Below, in pieces: positions 1 through 9,365 of a DNA stretch of 64,000 bases (position 1 is its first letter; every line of letters begins with the position of its first letter). The stretch is from Paenalcaligenes niemegkensis (GTDB lineage Bacteria; Pseudomonadota; Gammaproteobacteria; Burkholderiales; Burkholderiaceae_B). The DNA is taken from assembly GCF_022230885.1 (NCBI RefSeq), contig NZ_JAKGCT010000004.1, positions 310,001-374,000 on the forward strand, written 5' to 3'. The position numbers and the translations under genes were made by a program. Under the pieces are notes generated by a model. The model ran no database searches. It saw only the letters and a program-made list of their open reading frames with translations, and was not told where the DNA came from.

Positions 1-820
1 TCAAAAAAATGGGAACGGTAGCGAAGGTGCCATAAATGAGTGTGTAAGTCGGAAACTTGGTTAGATAGAATGCAAAGCCATTCTTTAAGATTTCCAGGCA
101 CACGGCAGTAAATAGGCCTCCGACCAATGCATCGCGCCACAGCACCTGGCGGTTGGGTACATAGGCAAACAAGGCAGTCAGGCCAATTACCGTTAACAAA
201 AAGGGCAGGTACGAGAGGCTGAACCAGGTGATAGCAGCCAGGTCGCCTATGTATCCTAGCGACTCGCGTGCGACCACCGAACTGGCCCAAATGCTTGCGC
301 CAGCCAGTATCGGACCCAGGGAAATAATGGCCCAATAAACCAGAATGCGTTGTCCCAGAGGCCTTTTTTCGGTGACCAGCCAGATATCGTTAAAGGTTTC
401 ATCGATAGTGGAAATAAGCATGATCGAGGTCACGATCAGGAACAAGCTACCGACTGCCGTCAGGCTCGAGGCTTTGGCGGCAAACTGGTTGAGGTAGGAC
501 ATAACCGTTTCGGAGACGGCCGCCGGCATCAGATTGGTCGTCAGGAAGCTTTCCAGGGAGCCTTGAAACTCATTGAACAGCGGAAAGGCAGTAAATAATG
601 ACAAGACCACGGCCAGCAATGGAACAATCGCCAGAATGGTGGTGAAAGTAAGGCTGGACGCTACCTGCGTCAGCCTACGCTCAGCAATGCGGCCAGTCAT
701 GAAGGACAACGTGCTTTTTGTATCGCTCCACCAGGAAGACTCTGACGGCTCATCGGGCGCAGCGTCTTGCTCGGTTTGTACAGGCGATATATGGATATCC
801 GCGGGCTCAGGCTTAGTCAT
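1..820 (-). CDS. yihY: YihY/BrkB family inner-membrane protein (partial, runs off the left edge)
   Basis: I read an uninterrupted frame on the minus strand from the ATG at 818-820 to base 1, about 273 residues, with no stop, so the C-terminus lies outside the window. After a polar N-terminus of about 35 residues come several hydrophobic segments and the family-typical stretch ASSLTFTTILAIVPLLAV, followed by TIDETFNDIW and a conserved Pro-Leu-Gly turn. This is the YihY/virulence factor BrkB family, once misnamed RNase BN. The molecular function of these polytopic proteins is not settled. The gene is transcribed away from the DUF2069 gene; 79 bases separate the two starts. Identity is confident, role is not. 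Confidence 0.88.
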   Translation of the reverse strand, partial: MTKPEPADIHISPVQTEQDAAPDEPSESSWWSDTKSTLSFMTGRIAERRLTQVASSLTFTTILAIVPLLAVVLSLFTAFPLFNEFQGSLESFLTTNLMPAAVSETVMSYLNQFAAKASSLTAVGSLFLIVTSIMLISTIDETFNDIWLVTEKRPLGQRILVYWAIISLGPILAGASIWASSVVARESLGYIGDLAAITWFSLSYLPFLLTVIGLTALFAYVPNRQVLWRDALVGGLFTAVCLEILKNGFAFYLTKFPTYTLIYGTFATVPIFL

Positions 821-899
821 GACGAAGGCAACACCAATTTGTAGGGCAAAGTTAAAGGCTTTGGTGCCTTTATAGTTCGGTTCAGGTGATAATAACAGT

Positions 900-1307
900 A
901 TGGAACAACGATTGAATCCCGTATTACACCGAGTGGCGGCCTTTGCGCTGCTTGCTTTGATCATTCTTTGCCTGGGCTGGGAGCTTTGGTGGGCGCCGTT
1001 GCGCCCCGGCGGATCCTATCTGGTGCTGAAGGTAATTCCCTTGCTGTTTCCCTTGAGGGGCGTACTTAAAGGTAATTTATATACGCTGCAGTGGGCTTCA
1101 ATGCTGGTCTTGCTCTATTTTATGGAAGGCTGTGTGCGGGCCTGGTCCGACCCTGGCATTATGTCGGTTTATTTCGGCATCGCAGAGATCGTGCTCTCCA
1201 GCACCTTCTATTTTTGTGCCATTTTTTACTTGTGGCCTGCCAAGAAGGCCGCCAAATACCGTGCTCGGCAATCCAAGGAAACCGCAAACTCTAAGTCTGA
1301 CGGCTAA
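900..1307 (+). CDS. DUF2069 family small membrane protein
   Basis: The product has 135 residues and about four hydrophobic segments: near residues 10-27, 38-52, 63-78 and 90-112. The C-terminal tail is basic. Sequence such as LGWELWWAPLRPGGSYLVLK and the short loops resemble the DUF2069 family, found in beta- and gammaproteobacteria, often beside wrbA and yihY. Here yihY is the divergent neighbour, but wrbA is absent. The gene ends 12 bases before selO on the same strand, so the two are probably co-transcribed. Function is unknown; an inner-membrane location follows from the hydrophobic segments. Confidence 0.75.
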   Translation: MEQRLNPVLHRVAAFALLALIILCLGWELWWAPLRPGGSYLVLKVIPLLFPLRGVLKGNLYTLQWASMLVLLYFMEGCVRAWSDPGIMSVYFGIAEIVLSSTFYFCAIFYLWPAKKAAKYRARQSKETANSKSDG

Positions 1308-1319
1308 GGTAGGTATACG

Positions 1320-2789
1320 ATGACAACGGCTTTAAATACGCTGCACGTAACAAACAGCTTTGCAGAGCTCCCATCGGGGTTTTACACCCGGCTCGATCCT
1401 GAAGGCTTGCGCGACGCCTCTTTGCTGCATGTAAACGAAGCATTGGGTGCCGAGCTTGGCTTGTCCCCAGAGCTTCTGCACAGCCCGGAAATGTTGGCGG
1501 TTTTTTCCGCGAACGCACCTTTGCCGGGTGGTAAGACGCTCGCAGCCGTGTACAGCGGACATCAGTTCGGGGTCTGGGCAGGTCAGCTAGGCGACGGCAG
1601 AGCGCATTTGCTTGGGGCGATCGACACTCCCGCTGGAGCCCGGGAGCTGCAGCTCAAGGGGTCGGGCTTCACACCGTATTCGCGCATGGGAGACGGCCGG
1701 GCTGTACTCCGTTCGTCTGTGCGCGAATACTTATGCAGTGAAGCGATGCATGGCCTGGGCATTGCAACAACCCGAGCGCTGGCTATTGTCAGTTCGCCTG
1801 TGCCTGTCTATAGGGAAACAGTAGAAACCGCTTCTATTGTTACACGGGTTTCACCCAGTTTTGTGCGTTTTGGCTCCTTCGAACATTGGCTGGGTAAGCC
1901 CGACGAGATGAGCGTTTTGCTTCACTACGTACTGAAGCAGTTTTACCCTGAGATTTTGCAGCAGCATGCAAAGGCCGATGACGCCACCCTGGCGCAGGCC
2001 CTGCTACTGGAGGTCTGCATACGAACCGCTGAAATGGTAGCCGACTGGCAAACAGTGGGCTTCTGTCACGGTGTCATGAACAGCGACAATATGTCTATAC
2101 TCGGGCTGACCATTGATTACGGTCCTTTTGGTTTCATGGATGCTTTCCGCGTCAATCATATTTGCAACGCCACCGATACCCAGGGCCGCTATGCCTGGAA
2201 CAATCAGCCGTCTATGGCGCATTGGAACCTTTATCGCCTTGCCAGCGCATTGACGACCCTGGGCGCCAAGCCTGATGATCTCACTCTTGCTCTTGAAACC
2301 TTCGAACCCGCTTTCCTGAAACGCTATCAGGCTAATCTGGCTGCCAAGCTTGGTCTGGAGCAATGGCTGGAAGGCGATACGGTTTTGGTTGATAACTGGT
2401 GGCGTCTGCTGCACTTTGATCAGGCTGACTTCACCTTGAGCTTCAGGGCGCTGGCCTGGGCGCCAGAGAATCCGGATACCTTTGTTTCGCTGTTTAATGA
2501 CACGGAAAAAGCGCGCGAGTGGCTCAGTAGCTATCAGCAGCGACTGACGCGTCAGCAAGCTGCTCCGCAGCAGCGCGCAGCCTCCATGAATCAGGCCAAT
2601 CCGCTTTATGTGCTGCGTAACCATATAGCGCAACAGGCCATTGACGCCGCCGGCACAGGCGATAGTTCTGTAATTCGTGATTTGCTGCGCGTACTGGCCC
2701 AACCTTATATCGACCACCCGGGTTTAGAGCACTATGCCTTGCCGCCACCCGCTGATACTCCGTCTGTCCCGCTCAGTTGTTCATCGTAG
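1320..2789 (+). CDS. selO: Protein adenylyltransferase SelO (YdiU/UPF0061)
   Basis: SelO is a pseudokinase-fold enzyme that transfers AMP from ATP to protein hydroxyl groups and is linked to redox stress. The 489-residue length fits the family. Visible motifs are GHQFGVWAGQLGDGRA, the nucleotide-binding LQLKGSGFTPYSRMGDGRAV, and HGVMNSDNMSILGLTIDYGP, which carries the catalytic Asn and Asp. The protein ends in Cys-Ser-Ser, the bacterial counterpart of the selenocysteine-containing end of eukaryotic SelO, so the gene is complete. The start is supported by a purine-rich AAGGTAGG just upstream. It probably shares a transcript with the DUF2069 gene. Family assignment is firm; substrates cannot be inferred. 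Confidence 0.95.
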   Translation: MTTALNTLHVTNSFAELPSGFYTRLDPEGLRDASLLHVNEALGAELGLSPELLHSPEMLAVFSANAPLPGGKTLAAVYSGHQFGVWAGQLGDGRAHLLGAIDTPAGARELQLKGSGFTPYSRMGDGRAVLRSSVREYLCSEAMHGLGIATTRALAIVSSPVPVYRETVETASIVTRVSPSFVRFGSFEHWLGKPDEMSVLLHYVLKQFYPEILQQHAKADDATLAQALLLEVCIRTAEMVADWQTVGFCHGVMNSDNMSILGLTIDYGPFGFMDAFRVNHICNATDTQGRYAWNNQPSMAHWNLYRLASALTTLGAKPDDLTLALETFEPAFLKRYQANLAAKLGLEQWLEGDTVLVDNWWRLLHFDQADFTLSFRALAWAPENPDTFVSLFNDTEKAREWLSSYQQRLTRQQAAPQQRAASMNQANPLYVLRNHIAQQAIDAAGTGDSSVIRDLLRVLAQPYIDHPGLEHYALPPPADTPSVPLSCSS

Positions 2790-2864
2790 CCCACTGGTTT
2801 GCGATGCACACCCGCACCAATAGTGCAATAATCACCGCTTCGTCGGCTTGTTTAAAAATAGTTT

Positions 2865-3935
2865 ATGTCTGCAAATACATTAGGTACTTTGTTTCGCGTC
2901 ACTAATTTCGGTGAGTCACATGGCCCGGCCATCGGAGCGGTTGTTGACGGCTGCCCGCCCGGTCTCGATCTGAGTGCTGAAGATATACAGTTTGAACTCG
3001 ACAGGCGCCGTCCGGGCACCTCTCGTCATGTCACCCAGCGGCAGGAAGCGGATCAGGTGGAAATTCTTTCGGGGGTGTATGAAGGTAAAACTACAGGTAC
3101 ACCCATTGCGCTGCTTATTCGCAATACGGATCAGCGCAGCAAAGATTACGGTAACTTGCTCGATACTTTCCGCCCGGGGCATGCAGACTACACTTACTGG
3201 CGTAAGTTTCAGCATCGCGATCCGCGTGGGGGCGGACGCTCATCTGCGCGTCTGACAGCACCTACAGTGGCCGCTGGTGCGATTGCCAAGAAGTGGCTGA
3301 AGCAGCAGTTCCAAACCGAAATCAGGGGCTACATGAGCCAGCTCGGGCCCATCGTCATCCCTTTCAAGGCGTGGGAAGACGTGCCCGGCAATCCTTTCTA
3401 TGCTGCCGATGCCTCTGTGGTGCCTGAGCTCGAATCCTACATGGACGCCTTGCGTAAAGAGGGTGACTCCATCGGGGCGCGCATCGAGGTGGTGGCGCAA
3501 CAGGTTCCGGCAGGTTTGGGCGAACCCATTTATGGCCGTCTGGATGCTGAAATTGCCTACGCCATGATGGGGCTGAATGCGGTAAAAGGCGTAGAAATCG
3601 GCGCTGGATTTGAAAGCGTTTCGCAGCGTGGCTCAGAACATGGCGACGCTATCCGGCCCGACGGTTTTGAAACCAATAATGCGGGCGGCATCCTGGGTGG
3701 TATTTCGTCAGGGCAAGAAATCCGGGTTTCACTGGCGATCAAGCCTACATCCAGTATCCGTATCAAACGCCCCTCTATCAACGAGGCAGGTGAAAGCATG
3801 GAGGTACAAACCTTGGGCAGGCATGATCCCTGTGTGGGCATACGCGCGACTCCCATTGCAGAAGCCTTGCTGGCTATTGTCCTGATGGATCAAGCCTTAC
3901 GTCAACAAGCCCAATGTGGACATTGGCAACCTTAG
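2865..3935 (+). CDS. aroC: Chorismate synthase
   Basis: Catalyses the last shikimate-pathway step, 5-enolpyruvylshikimate-3-phosphate to chorismate, using reduced FMN. The 356 residues match the usual length. Signatures are the N-terminal [20 protein letters not shown], then [31 protein letters not shown] and the C-terminal [15 protein letters not shown]. The start has only a weak ribosome binding site (AAAAATAG). The gene lies 12 bases upstream of the M48 protease gene on the same strand, so read-through is likely. Chorismate made here could feed ubiC and trpF, which are elsewhere in the window and not linked to it. Confidence 0.97.
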   Translation: MSANTLGTLFRVTNFGESHGPAIGAVVDGCPPGLDLSAEDIQFELDRRRPGTSRHVTQRQEADQVEILSGVYEGKTTGTPIALLIRNTDQRSKDYGNLLDTFRPGHADYTYWRKFQHRDPRGGGRSSARLTAPTVAAGAIAKKWLKQQFQTEIRGYMSQLGPIVIPFKAWEDVPGNPFYAADASVVPELESYMDALRKEGDSIGARIEVVAQQVPAGLGEPIYGRLDAEIAYAMMGLNAVKGVEIGAGFESVSQRGSEHGDAIRPDGFETNNAGGILGGISSGQEIRVSLAIKPTSSIRIKRPSINEAGESMEVQTLGRHDPCVGIRATPIAEALLAIVLMDQALRQQAQCGHWQP

Positions 3936-3947
3936 AAGGAAAGCCCC

Positions 3948-4778
3948 ATGAAACCAAGCTTTAGCTTAAAACGACAGCTGGTCGTCGGAGCACTCAGTGT
4001 GTCTTTACTGGCAGGTTGCGCAGCGATCGATACAACCTCCAGTGGTTCCGTTGGTGTGCAGCGCAAGCAGTATATGTCTGGTTTAGTCTCAGAGGCCGAA
4101 CTGAATCAGACCGCCGCCCAGCAATATGCACAGACCATCGGCAATGCACGTAGCCAGGGAGCCCTGGATGTAGACGCTGCCCAGACAGAACGGGTGCGTA
4201 AAATTTCCCAACGGCTTATTCAGCAGGTAGGCGTATTCAGACCGGATGCAGTCAACTGGACATGGGAAGTTCATGTGTTGAAGTCCGATGATGTAAACGC
4301 CTGGTGCATGCCCGGCGGGAAAATGGCGATTTACAGTGGATTGATCCAGAAAATAAATGCCACTGATGACGAACTTGCGGCTGTGATGGGGCATGAAATT
4401 GCCCATGCTCTTCGCGAACACTCTCGCGAGCAGGTCTCGCAGCAGATGACAACCAATATTGGCTTGTCCGTATTGTCGGCAGTAGTGGGCAATTCTGCTG
4501 TAGGAGACCTTGGCGGAACCTTGTCCGAAGTCATGTTTACCTTGCCTAATAGCCGTACCCACGAACTTGAGGCTGACCGTATCGGTGTAGAGCTGGCTGC
4601 GCGAGCAGGTTATGACCCGCGTGCCGCGATTAGCCTGTGGGAAAAAATGGCTTCACTGTCTACAAGTGGCGGGCCTCCCGAGATACTGTCTACTCACCCA
4701 TCGCCGCAGTCGCGTATTGCCGATCTGCAAATCGCAGCCGAGCGAGTGTTGCCGCTATATCAAAGCGCTCAAAAATAA
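3948..4778 (+). CDS. M48 family zinc metalloprotease, lipoprotein
   Basis: The 276-residue product starts with a lipoprotein signal peptide ending in the lipobox LLAGC (Cys about residue 24), so it should be anchored to a membrane on the periplasmic side. The protease domain carries the zinc motif HEIAH within AAVMGHEIAHALREH, and the third ligand Glu within THELEADRIG. The family includes LoiP and YcaL of E. coli, which degrade misfolded outer-membrane proteins. It lacks the C-terminal TPR region of BepA, so a short LoiP/YcaL-like quality-control protease is the better call. It follows aroC by 12 bases and is closed by the terminator at 4797-4826. Confidence 0.9.
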   Translation: MKPSFSLKRQLVVGALSVSLLAGCAAIDTTSSGSVGVQRKQYMSGLVSEAELNQTAAQQYAQTIGNARSQGALDVDAAQTERVRKISQRLIQQVGVFRPDAVNWTWEVHVLKSDDVNAWCMPGGKMAIYSGLIQKINATDDELAAVMGHEIAHALREHSREQVSQQMTTNIGLSVLSAVVGNSAVGDLGGTLSEVMFTLPNSRTHELEADRIGVELAARAGYDPRAAISLWEKMASLSTSGGPPEILSTHPSPQSRIADLQIAAERVLPLYQSAQK

Positions 4779-4796
4779 ATGCTCCTGCGCTCCACA

Positions 4797-4826
4797 CAAA
4801 GCCCGCTTAAGCGGGCTTTGTTGTTT
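4797..4826 (+). terminator. Intrinsic terminator after the M48 protease gene
   Basis: A perfect 24-base palindrome (4797-4820), with CAAAGCCCGC paired to GCGGGCTTTG around a central TTAA, is followed by TTGTTT. Position and form fit Rho-independent termination of the aroC/protease transcript. Confidence 0.85.
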
Positions 4827-4885
4827 AAACTGATTGAACATCGTTTTGTAGCCTAGCACTGTTAGTACTAGTATAGGTATTGGTC

Positions 4886-4913
4886 TTGTACTGGTTGTGG
4901 CGGCTGGCATAAT
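4886..4913 (+). promoter_or_regulatory. Candidate sigma-70 promoter of leuCD
   Basis: TTGTAC (4886-4891) and CATAAT (4908-4913) are spaced by 16 bases and lie 53 bases upstream of the leuC start. The palindrome TAGTACTA lies about 20 bases before the -35 element and could bind a regulator. This is an eyeball match only; no start site is known. Confidence 0.4.
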
Positions 4914-4966
4914 AGGAGCTAACGAAGGCATCCAGCCCTACACGCTCGTTTTTAAGTGAGTACATC

Positions 4967-6370
4967 ATGGCACAAACCTTATACGACAAACTGTTCGATG
5001 CGCATGTGGTGCACCGTGAGTCTGACGGCACCTGTTTGCTCTACATCGACAGACATCTTTTGCACGAAGTTACCAGCCCGCAGGCTTTTGAAGGCCTGGC
5101 TCTGGCTGAACGCCAGCCGTGGCGCGTCAGTGCGAATCTGGCTGTCGCCGACCACAATGTGCCTACGACATCCCGTGCCCAGGGTATTGAGGATCCCATA
5201 TCCCGCCTGCAAGTCGATACGCTTGACGCCAATTGCGAAAAATTCGACATTACTCAGTTTCGCATGAACGATTTGCGTCAGGGCATTGTGCATATCATCG
5301 GCCCGGAGCAGGGCGCTACCTTGCCGGGCATGACAGTGGTTTGCGGCGATTCGCATACCAGCACACATGGCGCAGTGGGCGCATTGGCATTTGGCATCGG
5401 TACCTCCGAGGTCGAGCACGTCCTGGCGACCCAGACCCTGCTGATGAAAAAGAACAAAAGCATGCTGATCGAGGTCAATGGCAACTTGCCTTTTGGTTGC
5501 ACAGCCAAAGATCTTATTCTTTATGTTATCGGTAAAATCGGTACTGCTGGTGGTACCGGCTATGCCATTGAGTTCGGAGGCTCGGCCATTCGTGCCCTTA
5601 GCATGGAAGGCCGTATGACAGTGTGCAACATGGCCATTGAAGCGGGGGCTCGTTCGGGCATGGTTGCCGTCGATCAGAAAACCATTGATTATTTTGTCGG
5701 CCGTCCCTATGCCCCCAGAGGCGCATTGTGGGATCAAGCCGTTGAGTACTGGAAAACCTTGCACACCGACGAAGGCGCCAGCTTTGATGCTGTAGTGCGC
5801 ATCAACGCTGCCGAGATCACGCCTCAGCTTACATGGGGTACCTCACCTGAGATGGTGCTCCCCATTGATTCTCATGTACCTGATCCTGACAAGGAAAAAG
5901 ACAGTGTGCGCCGCGACGGCATGATCCGTGCACTTGAATACATGGGGCTGAAACCCAATCAGGCACTCAGCGATATCCGTATTGACCGGGTGTTTATTGG
6001 CTCCTGTACGAATGCGCGCATCGAAGATTTACGAGCCGCTGCACAGGTCGCGCGGGGCCGAAAAGTCGCTTCCAATGTCGTCCAGGCGATGGTTGTGCCT
6101 GGCTCTGGCTTGGTTAAAATGCAAGCAGAGCGTGAGGGACTGGATAAGATATTCATCGAGGCAGGATTTGAATGGCGTGAGCCTGGCTGCTCAATGTGCC
6201 TGGCCATGAACGCCGACCGCCTCGAACCTGGCGAGCGTTGTGCATCGACCTCGAACCGGAACTTTGAAGGACGGCAGGGGCAGGGTGGCCGCACTCATCT
6301 GGTCAGCCCGGCAATGGCAGCGGCAGCAGCTGTAGCCGGCCATTTCACTGACGTGCGAAACTTTAGCTAG
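4967..6370 (+). CDS. leuC: 3-isopropylmalate dehydratase, large subunit
   Basis: Large subunit of the [4Fe-4S] isomerase that converts 2-isopropylmalate to 3-isopropylmalate in leucine biosynthesis. The 467-residue product is full length. The three cluster ligands are visible: C347 in [12 protein letters not shown] and C408/C411 in GCSMCLAM. Also present are [20 protein letters not shown] and the C-terminal [20 protein letters not shown]. It acts with LeuD, encoded 8 bases downstream. leuA, needed for the preceding step, is not in the window. Confidence 0.98.
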   Translation: MAQTLYDKLFDAHVVHRESDGTCLLYIDRHLLHEVTSPQAFEGLALAERQPWRVSANLAVADHNVPTTSRAQGIEDPISRLQVDTLDANCEKFDITQFRMNDLRQGIVHIIGPEQGATLPGMTVVCGDSHTSTHGAVGALAFGIGTSEVEHVLATQTLLMKKNKSMLIEVNGNLPFGCTAKDLILYVIGKIGTAGGTGYAIEFGGSAIRALSMEGRMTVCNMAIEAGARSGMVAVDQKTIDYFVGRPYAPRGALWDQAVEYWKTLHTDEGASFDAVVRINAAEITPQLTWGTSPEMVLPIDSHVPDPDKEKDSVRRDGMIRALEYMGLKPNQALSDIRIDRVFIGSCTNARIEDLRAAAQVARGRKVASNVVQAMVVPGSGLVKMQAEREGLDKIFIEAGFEWREPGCSMCLAMNADRLEPGERCASTSNRNFEGRQGQGGRTHLVSPAMAAAAAVAGHFTDVRNFS

Positions 6371-6378
6371 GAACCATT

Positions 6379-7029
6379 ATGCAAGCCTTTACGACACATG
6401 TGGGTTTAGTCGCCCCCTTAGACAGAGAAAACGTCGATACCGACTTGATCATTCCCAAGCAGTTCCTGAAGTCTATCAAGCGCTCAGGTTTTGGTCCTAA
6501 TCTGTTTGACGAGCTGCGTTATCTGGATCATGGCGAACCGGGGATGGATAACAGCCAGCGCCCGCTCAACCCTGATTTTGTGTTGAATCATTCTCGCTAT
6601 CAGGGGGCTTCAATATTGCTGGCGCGTAAAAACTTTGGTTGTGGCTCTAGCCGCGAGCATGCGCCATGGGCGTTGTTGCAATACGGTTTCAGGGCAATTA
6701 TTGCACCATCATTCGCTGACATTTTCTTTAATAACAGCTTTAAGAATGGCTTGCTGCCGATTACGCTTAGTGAGCTCGAAGTCTCACGCCTGTTTGACGA
6801 AGTTCGCGGTTTTCCCGCTTACGAACTGCGTATTGACCTTGAGCAGCAACGTATTACTACGCCTGAAGGCCGTGAGATCTCTTTCGAGGTCGAGCCTTTC
6901 CGTAAGCAGTCCTTGCTCAAAGGTCTGGATGAAATCGGTCAGACCTTGGAAAAGGCAGATACCATCCGTCAGTTCGAGGCCGAGCGTCTGGCACGCCATC
7001 CGTGGCTGGTAGGGTCAGCTGGCGTGTAA
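6379..7029 (+). CDS. leuD: 3-isopropylmalate dehydratase, small subunit
   Basis: Small subunit (swivelling domain) of isopropylmalate isomerase; it completes the LeuCD active site. The 216 residues are typical. Motifs are [19 protein letters not shown] near the N-terminus and [20 protein letters not shown], the substrate-recognition and swivel loop. It is 8 bases after leuC, so translation is probably coupled. An intrinsic terminator follows within 8 bases of the stop, which separates leuCD from leuB. Confidence 0.98.
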   Translation: MQAFTTHVGLVAPLDRENVDTDLIIPKQFLKSIKRSGFGPNLFDELRYLDHGEPGMDNSQRPLNPDFVLNHSRYQGASILLARKNFGCGSSREHAPWALLQYGFRAIIAPSFADIFFNNSFKNGLLPITLSELEVSRLFDEVRGFPAYELRIDLEQQRITTPEGREISFEVEPFRKQSLLKGLDEIGQTLEKADTIRQFEAERLARHPWLVGSAGV

Positions 7030-7036
7030 ACAAGAT

Positions 7037-7062
7037 CGCGGGCAGTAATTGCCCGCGTTTTT
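7037..7062 (+). terminator. Intrinsic terminator between leuD and leuB
   Basis: The 8-bp stem CGCGGGCA/TGCCCGCG has a 5-base loop and is followed directly by TTTTT. It implies that leuB has its own promoter or depends on partial read-through. Confidence 0.88.
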
Positions 7063-7084
7063 GTATCCTCTTTCATGTATGTAG

Positions 7085-7103
7085 GGGTGTATACAGTACA
7101 CCC
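7085..7103. promoter_or_regulatory. Candidate operator upstream of leuB (inverted repeat)
   Basis: GGGTGTA and TACACCC form a 7-bp dyad with a 5-base spacer, 23 bases before the leuB start and just after the leuD terminator. There is no T-run after it, so it is unlikely to be a terminator. A regulator site is possible; no cognate protein can be named. Confidence 0.35.
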
Positions 7104-7126
7104 TCCTCAGTTTTTAAAAGAATGTT

Positions 7127-8203
7127 ATGACTACTCAAATTGCAGTGTTGCCCGGTGATGGAATTGGTCCCGAAATTACAGAGCAGGCTGAGCGGGTTTT
7201 AAACTCGCTTGGGCTGGACCTTAGCTTGGTCCATGCAAATGTAGGCGGCGCAGCGTACGACTCACATGGTCACCCCCTGCCGCCAGAAACGCTGGAGTTG
7301 GCGAAATCGTCGGCAGCGGTATTGTTTGGCGCTGTGGGCGACTGGAAATACGACAATCTGGTCCGAGAGTTACGTCCGGAGCAGGCCATTCTGGGTTTAC
7401 GCAAAGCGCTGGGCTTGTTCGCGAATTTACGTCCCGCCATCCTGTATCCTCAGTTGGCGAATGCGTCAACCTTAAAGCCAGAAATCGTCTCTGGCCTGGA
7501 TATCCTTATTCTGCGCGAGCTTACGGGTGATATCTACTTTGGACAGCCACGTGGTGTACGAGTCCTAGAAGACGGACCTTTCGCTGGGCAAAAGCAAGGG
7601 TTTGACACCATGCACTATGCCGAAAGCGAAGTTCGGCGTATTGCCCATGTCGCCTTTCAGGCCGCCCAGAAGCGCAATAAGAAGCTGTGCAGCGTCGACA
7701 AGGCAAATGTGCTTGAAACCTCCCAGTTCTGGCGTGACATCATGATTGATGTGGCAAGCGAATATCCTGATGTGACGCTTAGTCATATGTATGTCGATAA
7801 CGCAGCCATGCAGCTGGTGCGGGCCCCTAAAGAATTCGATGTGATCGTGACGGGCAACCTGTTCGGTGACATACTATCGGATGAAGCGGCAATGCTGACG
7901 GGCTCCATTGGTATGTTGCCTTCTGCATCCCTCAATGCCTCGAATCAGGGATTGTACGAACCCAGCCATGGTTCTGCGCCGGATATCGCCGGACAAAACA
8001 AAGCTAATCCATTGGCAATGATCTTATCGGCTGCTATGTTGCTCAGATATTCGTTAAACCACGATGCGCACGCTACGCGCGTTGAAAATGCGGTACGTAC
8101 GGTACTTGAACAAGGTCTGCGCACAGCGGACATCTACGAAGAAGGCACACAGCTTGTGGGCACTTCCGAGATGGGCGATGCGGTGCTTAAGGCATTAAAC
8201 TAA
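7127..8203 (+). CDS. leuB: 3-isopropylmalate dehydrogenase
   Basis: NAD-dependent oxidative decarboxylation of 3-isopropylmalate, the third step of leucine synthesis. The 358 residues fit the bacterial enzyme. Motifs include [10 protein letters not shown] at the N-terminus, [14 protein letters not shown], the catalytic Lys in [22 protein letters not shown], the metal-binding [14 protein letters not shown] and the NAD-binding [12 protein letters not shown]. It is separated from leuCD by a terminator and about 60 bases of leader. The asd gene follows 40 bases downstream. Confidence 0.98.
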   Translation: MTTQIAVLPGDGIGPEITEQAERVLNSLGLDLSLVHANVGGAAYDSHGHPLPPETLELAKSSAAVLFGAVGDWKYDNLVRELRPEQAILGLRKALGLFANLRPAILYPQLANASTLKPEIVSGLDILILRELTGDIYFGQPRGVRVLEDGPFAGQKQGFDTMHYAESEVRRIAHVAFQAAQKRNKKLCSVDKANVLETSQFWRDIMIDVASEYPDVTLSHMYVDNAAMQLVRAPKEFDVIVTGNLFGDILSDEAAMLTGSIGMLPSASLNASNQGLYEPSHGSAPDIAGQNKANPLAMILSAAMLLRYSLNHDAHATRVENAVRTVLEQGLRTADIYEEGTQLVGTSEMGDAVLKALN

Positions 8204-8243
8204 AGACCTCAGTTTTTATTTTCGTTTTAACCAGGTGATTTTC

Positions 8244-9365
8244 ATGACAAAAGCGGTAGGCTTAGTCGGATGGCGAGGCATGGTAGGCTCAGTCCTCATG
8301 CAACGTATGCGCGACGAAAATGATTTTTCGTTATTTGAACCCGTGTTTTTTTCCACCAGCAATGCTGGCGGTACCCCGCCTGACTGGGCGCAGGGTGCGG
8401 GTCCGTTGCAAAATGCCTTCGATATTGAAAGTTTGAAGAAACTCCCTATTATTCTTAGCGCGCAAGGCGGCGATTACACCTCCGAGGTTTATCCCAAGTT
8501 GCGTGCCGCTGGCTGGGATGGTCTTTGGATCGATGCTGCCAGTACGCTGCGTATGGATGACGACTCCATTATTGTGCTCGATCCCATCAATCGTGATGTG
8601 ATTGATGCGGGCCTGGCCAGGGGTGTAAAGCAGTTCATTGGTGGCAACTGTACCGTTAGCTGCATGCTGATGGGTCTGGGCGGGCTGTTCAAGCACGATC
8701 TGGTCGACTGGATGACCTCCATGACATATCAGGCTGCGTCGGGAGGTGGTGCTCAGCACATGCGTGAATTATTAACCCAGTTTGGGGCGCTTAATTCCGC
8801 CGTCCGGCCTTTGCTTGATGATCCGGCTTCTGCCATTCTGGACATCGATAGGGGTGTGTTGAAAATGCAACAAGACCCGGCTCTTGCTCATCAGCACTTT
8901 GGTGTGCCTCTGGGTGGAAGCCTGATTCCCTGGATCGACTCCGACCTGGGCGACGGCATGTCGCGCGAAGAGTGGAAAGCCGGGGCCGAGACCAATAAGA
9001 TTCTTGGCCGCAACACTGCCAGCCAGGTTCCTATCGACGGGCTGTGTGTACGTATAGGGGCCATGCGGTCGCATAGTCAGGCGCTAACCATTAAATTGCG
9101 CAGCGACGTACCACTTGATGAAATCAATCAAATCGTCAGCGAAGGAACGCAGTGGGCCAAGTTCGTACCCAACGAGCGTGAGGCGACTGTCCAGCAGTTA
9201 ACCCCTATTGCCGTTACCGGCACCATGGATATCCCGGTTGGCAGAATTCGTAAGTTGGCAATGGGCCCTGAATACATTAGTGCCTTTACGGTGGGCGACC
9301 AGTTGCTATGGGGCGCGGCAGAGCCCTTGCGTAGAATGTTACGTATCGCACTCGGAGAGCTATAA
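8244..9365 (+). CDS. asd: Aspartate-semialdehyde dehydrogenase
   Basis: Reduces aspartyl phosphate to aspartate semialdehyde with NADPH, the branch point to lysine/diaminopimelate, threonine and methionine. I start at ATG 8244, because AGGTGA lies at a good distance before it; an in-frame GTG at 8235 would leave no ribosome binding site. The result is 373 residues. [17 protein letters not shown] is the NADP-binding N-terminus. The catalytic cysteine is C136 in [10 protein letters not shown]. The stop codon directly abuts the start of the FimV-like gene, so the two are co-transcribed. Confidence 0.97.
   Translation: MTKAVGLVGWRGMVGSVLMQRMRDENDFSLFEPVFFSTSNAGGTPPDWAQGAGPLQNAFDIESLKKLPIILSAQGGDYTSEVYPKLRAAGWDGLWIDAASTLRMDDDSIIVLDPINRDVIDAGLARGVKQFIGGNCTVSCMLMGLGGLFKHDLVDWMTSMTYQAASGGGAQHMRELLTQFGALNSAVRPLLDDPASAILDIDRGVLKMQQDPALAHQHFGVPLGGSLIPWIDSDLGDGMSREEWKAGAETNKILGRNTASQVPIDGLCVRIGAMRSHSQALTIKLRSDVPLDEINQIVSEGTQWAKFVPNEREATVQQLTPIAVTGTMDIPVGRIRKLAMGPEYISAFTVGDQLLWGAAEPLRRMLRIALGEL

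Noticed and set aside
2004-2717. A 237-codon open frame on the minus strand inside selO
   Set aside because: Fully antisense to the conserved SelO coding region, no recognisable domain and no ribosome binding site; a shadow of the real gene's codon usage.
4979-5764. A 261-codon open frame on the minus strand inside leuC
   Set aside because: Antisense to a strongly conserved enzyme; the translation is His/Gly/Cys-rich low-quality sequence without any family pattern.
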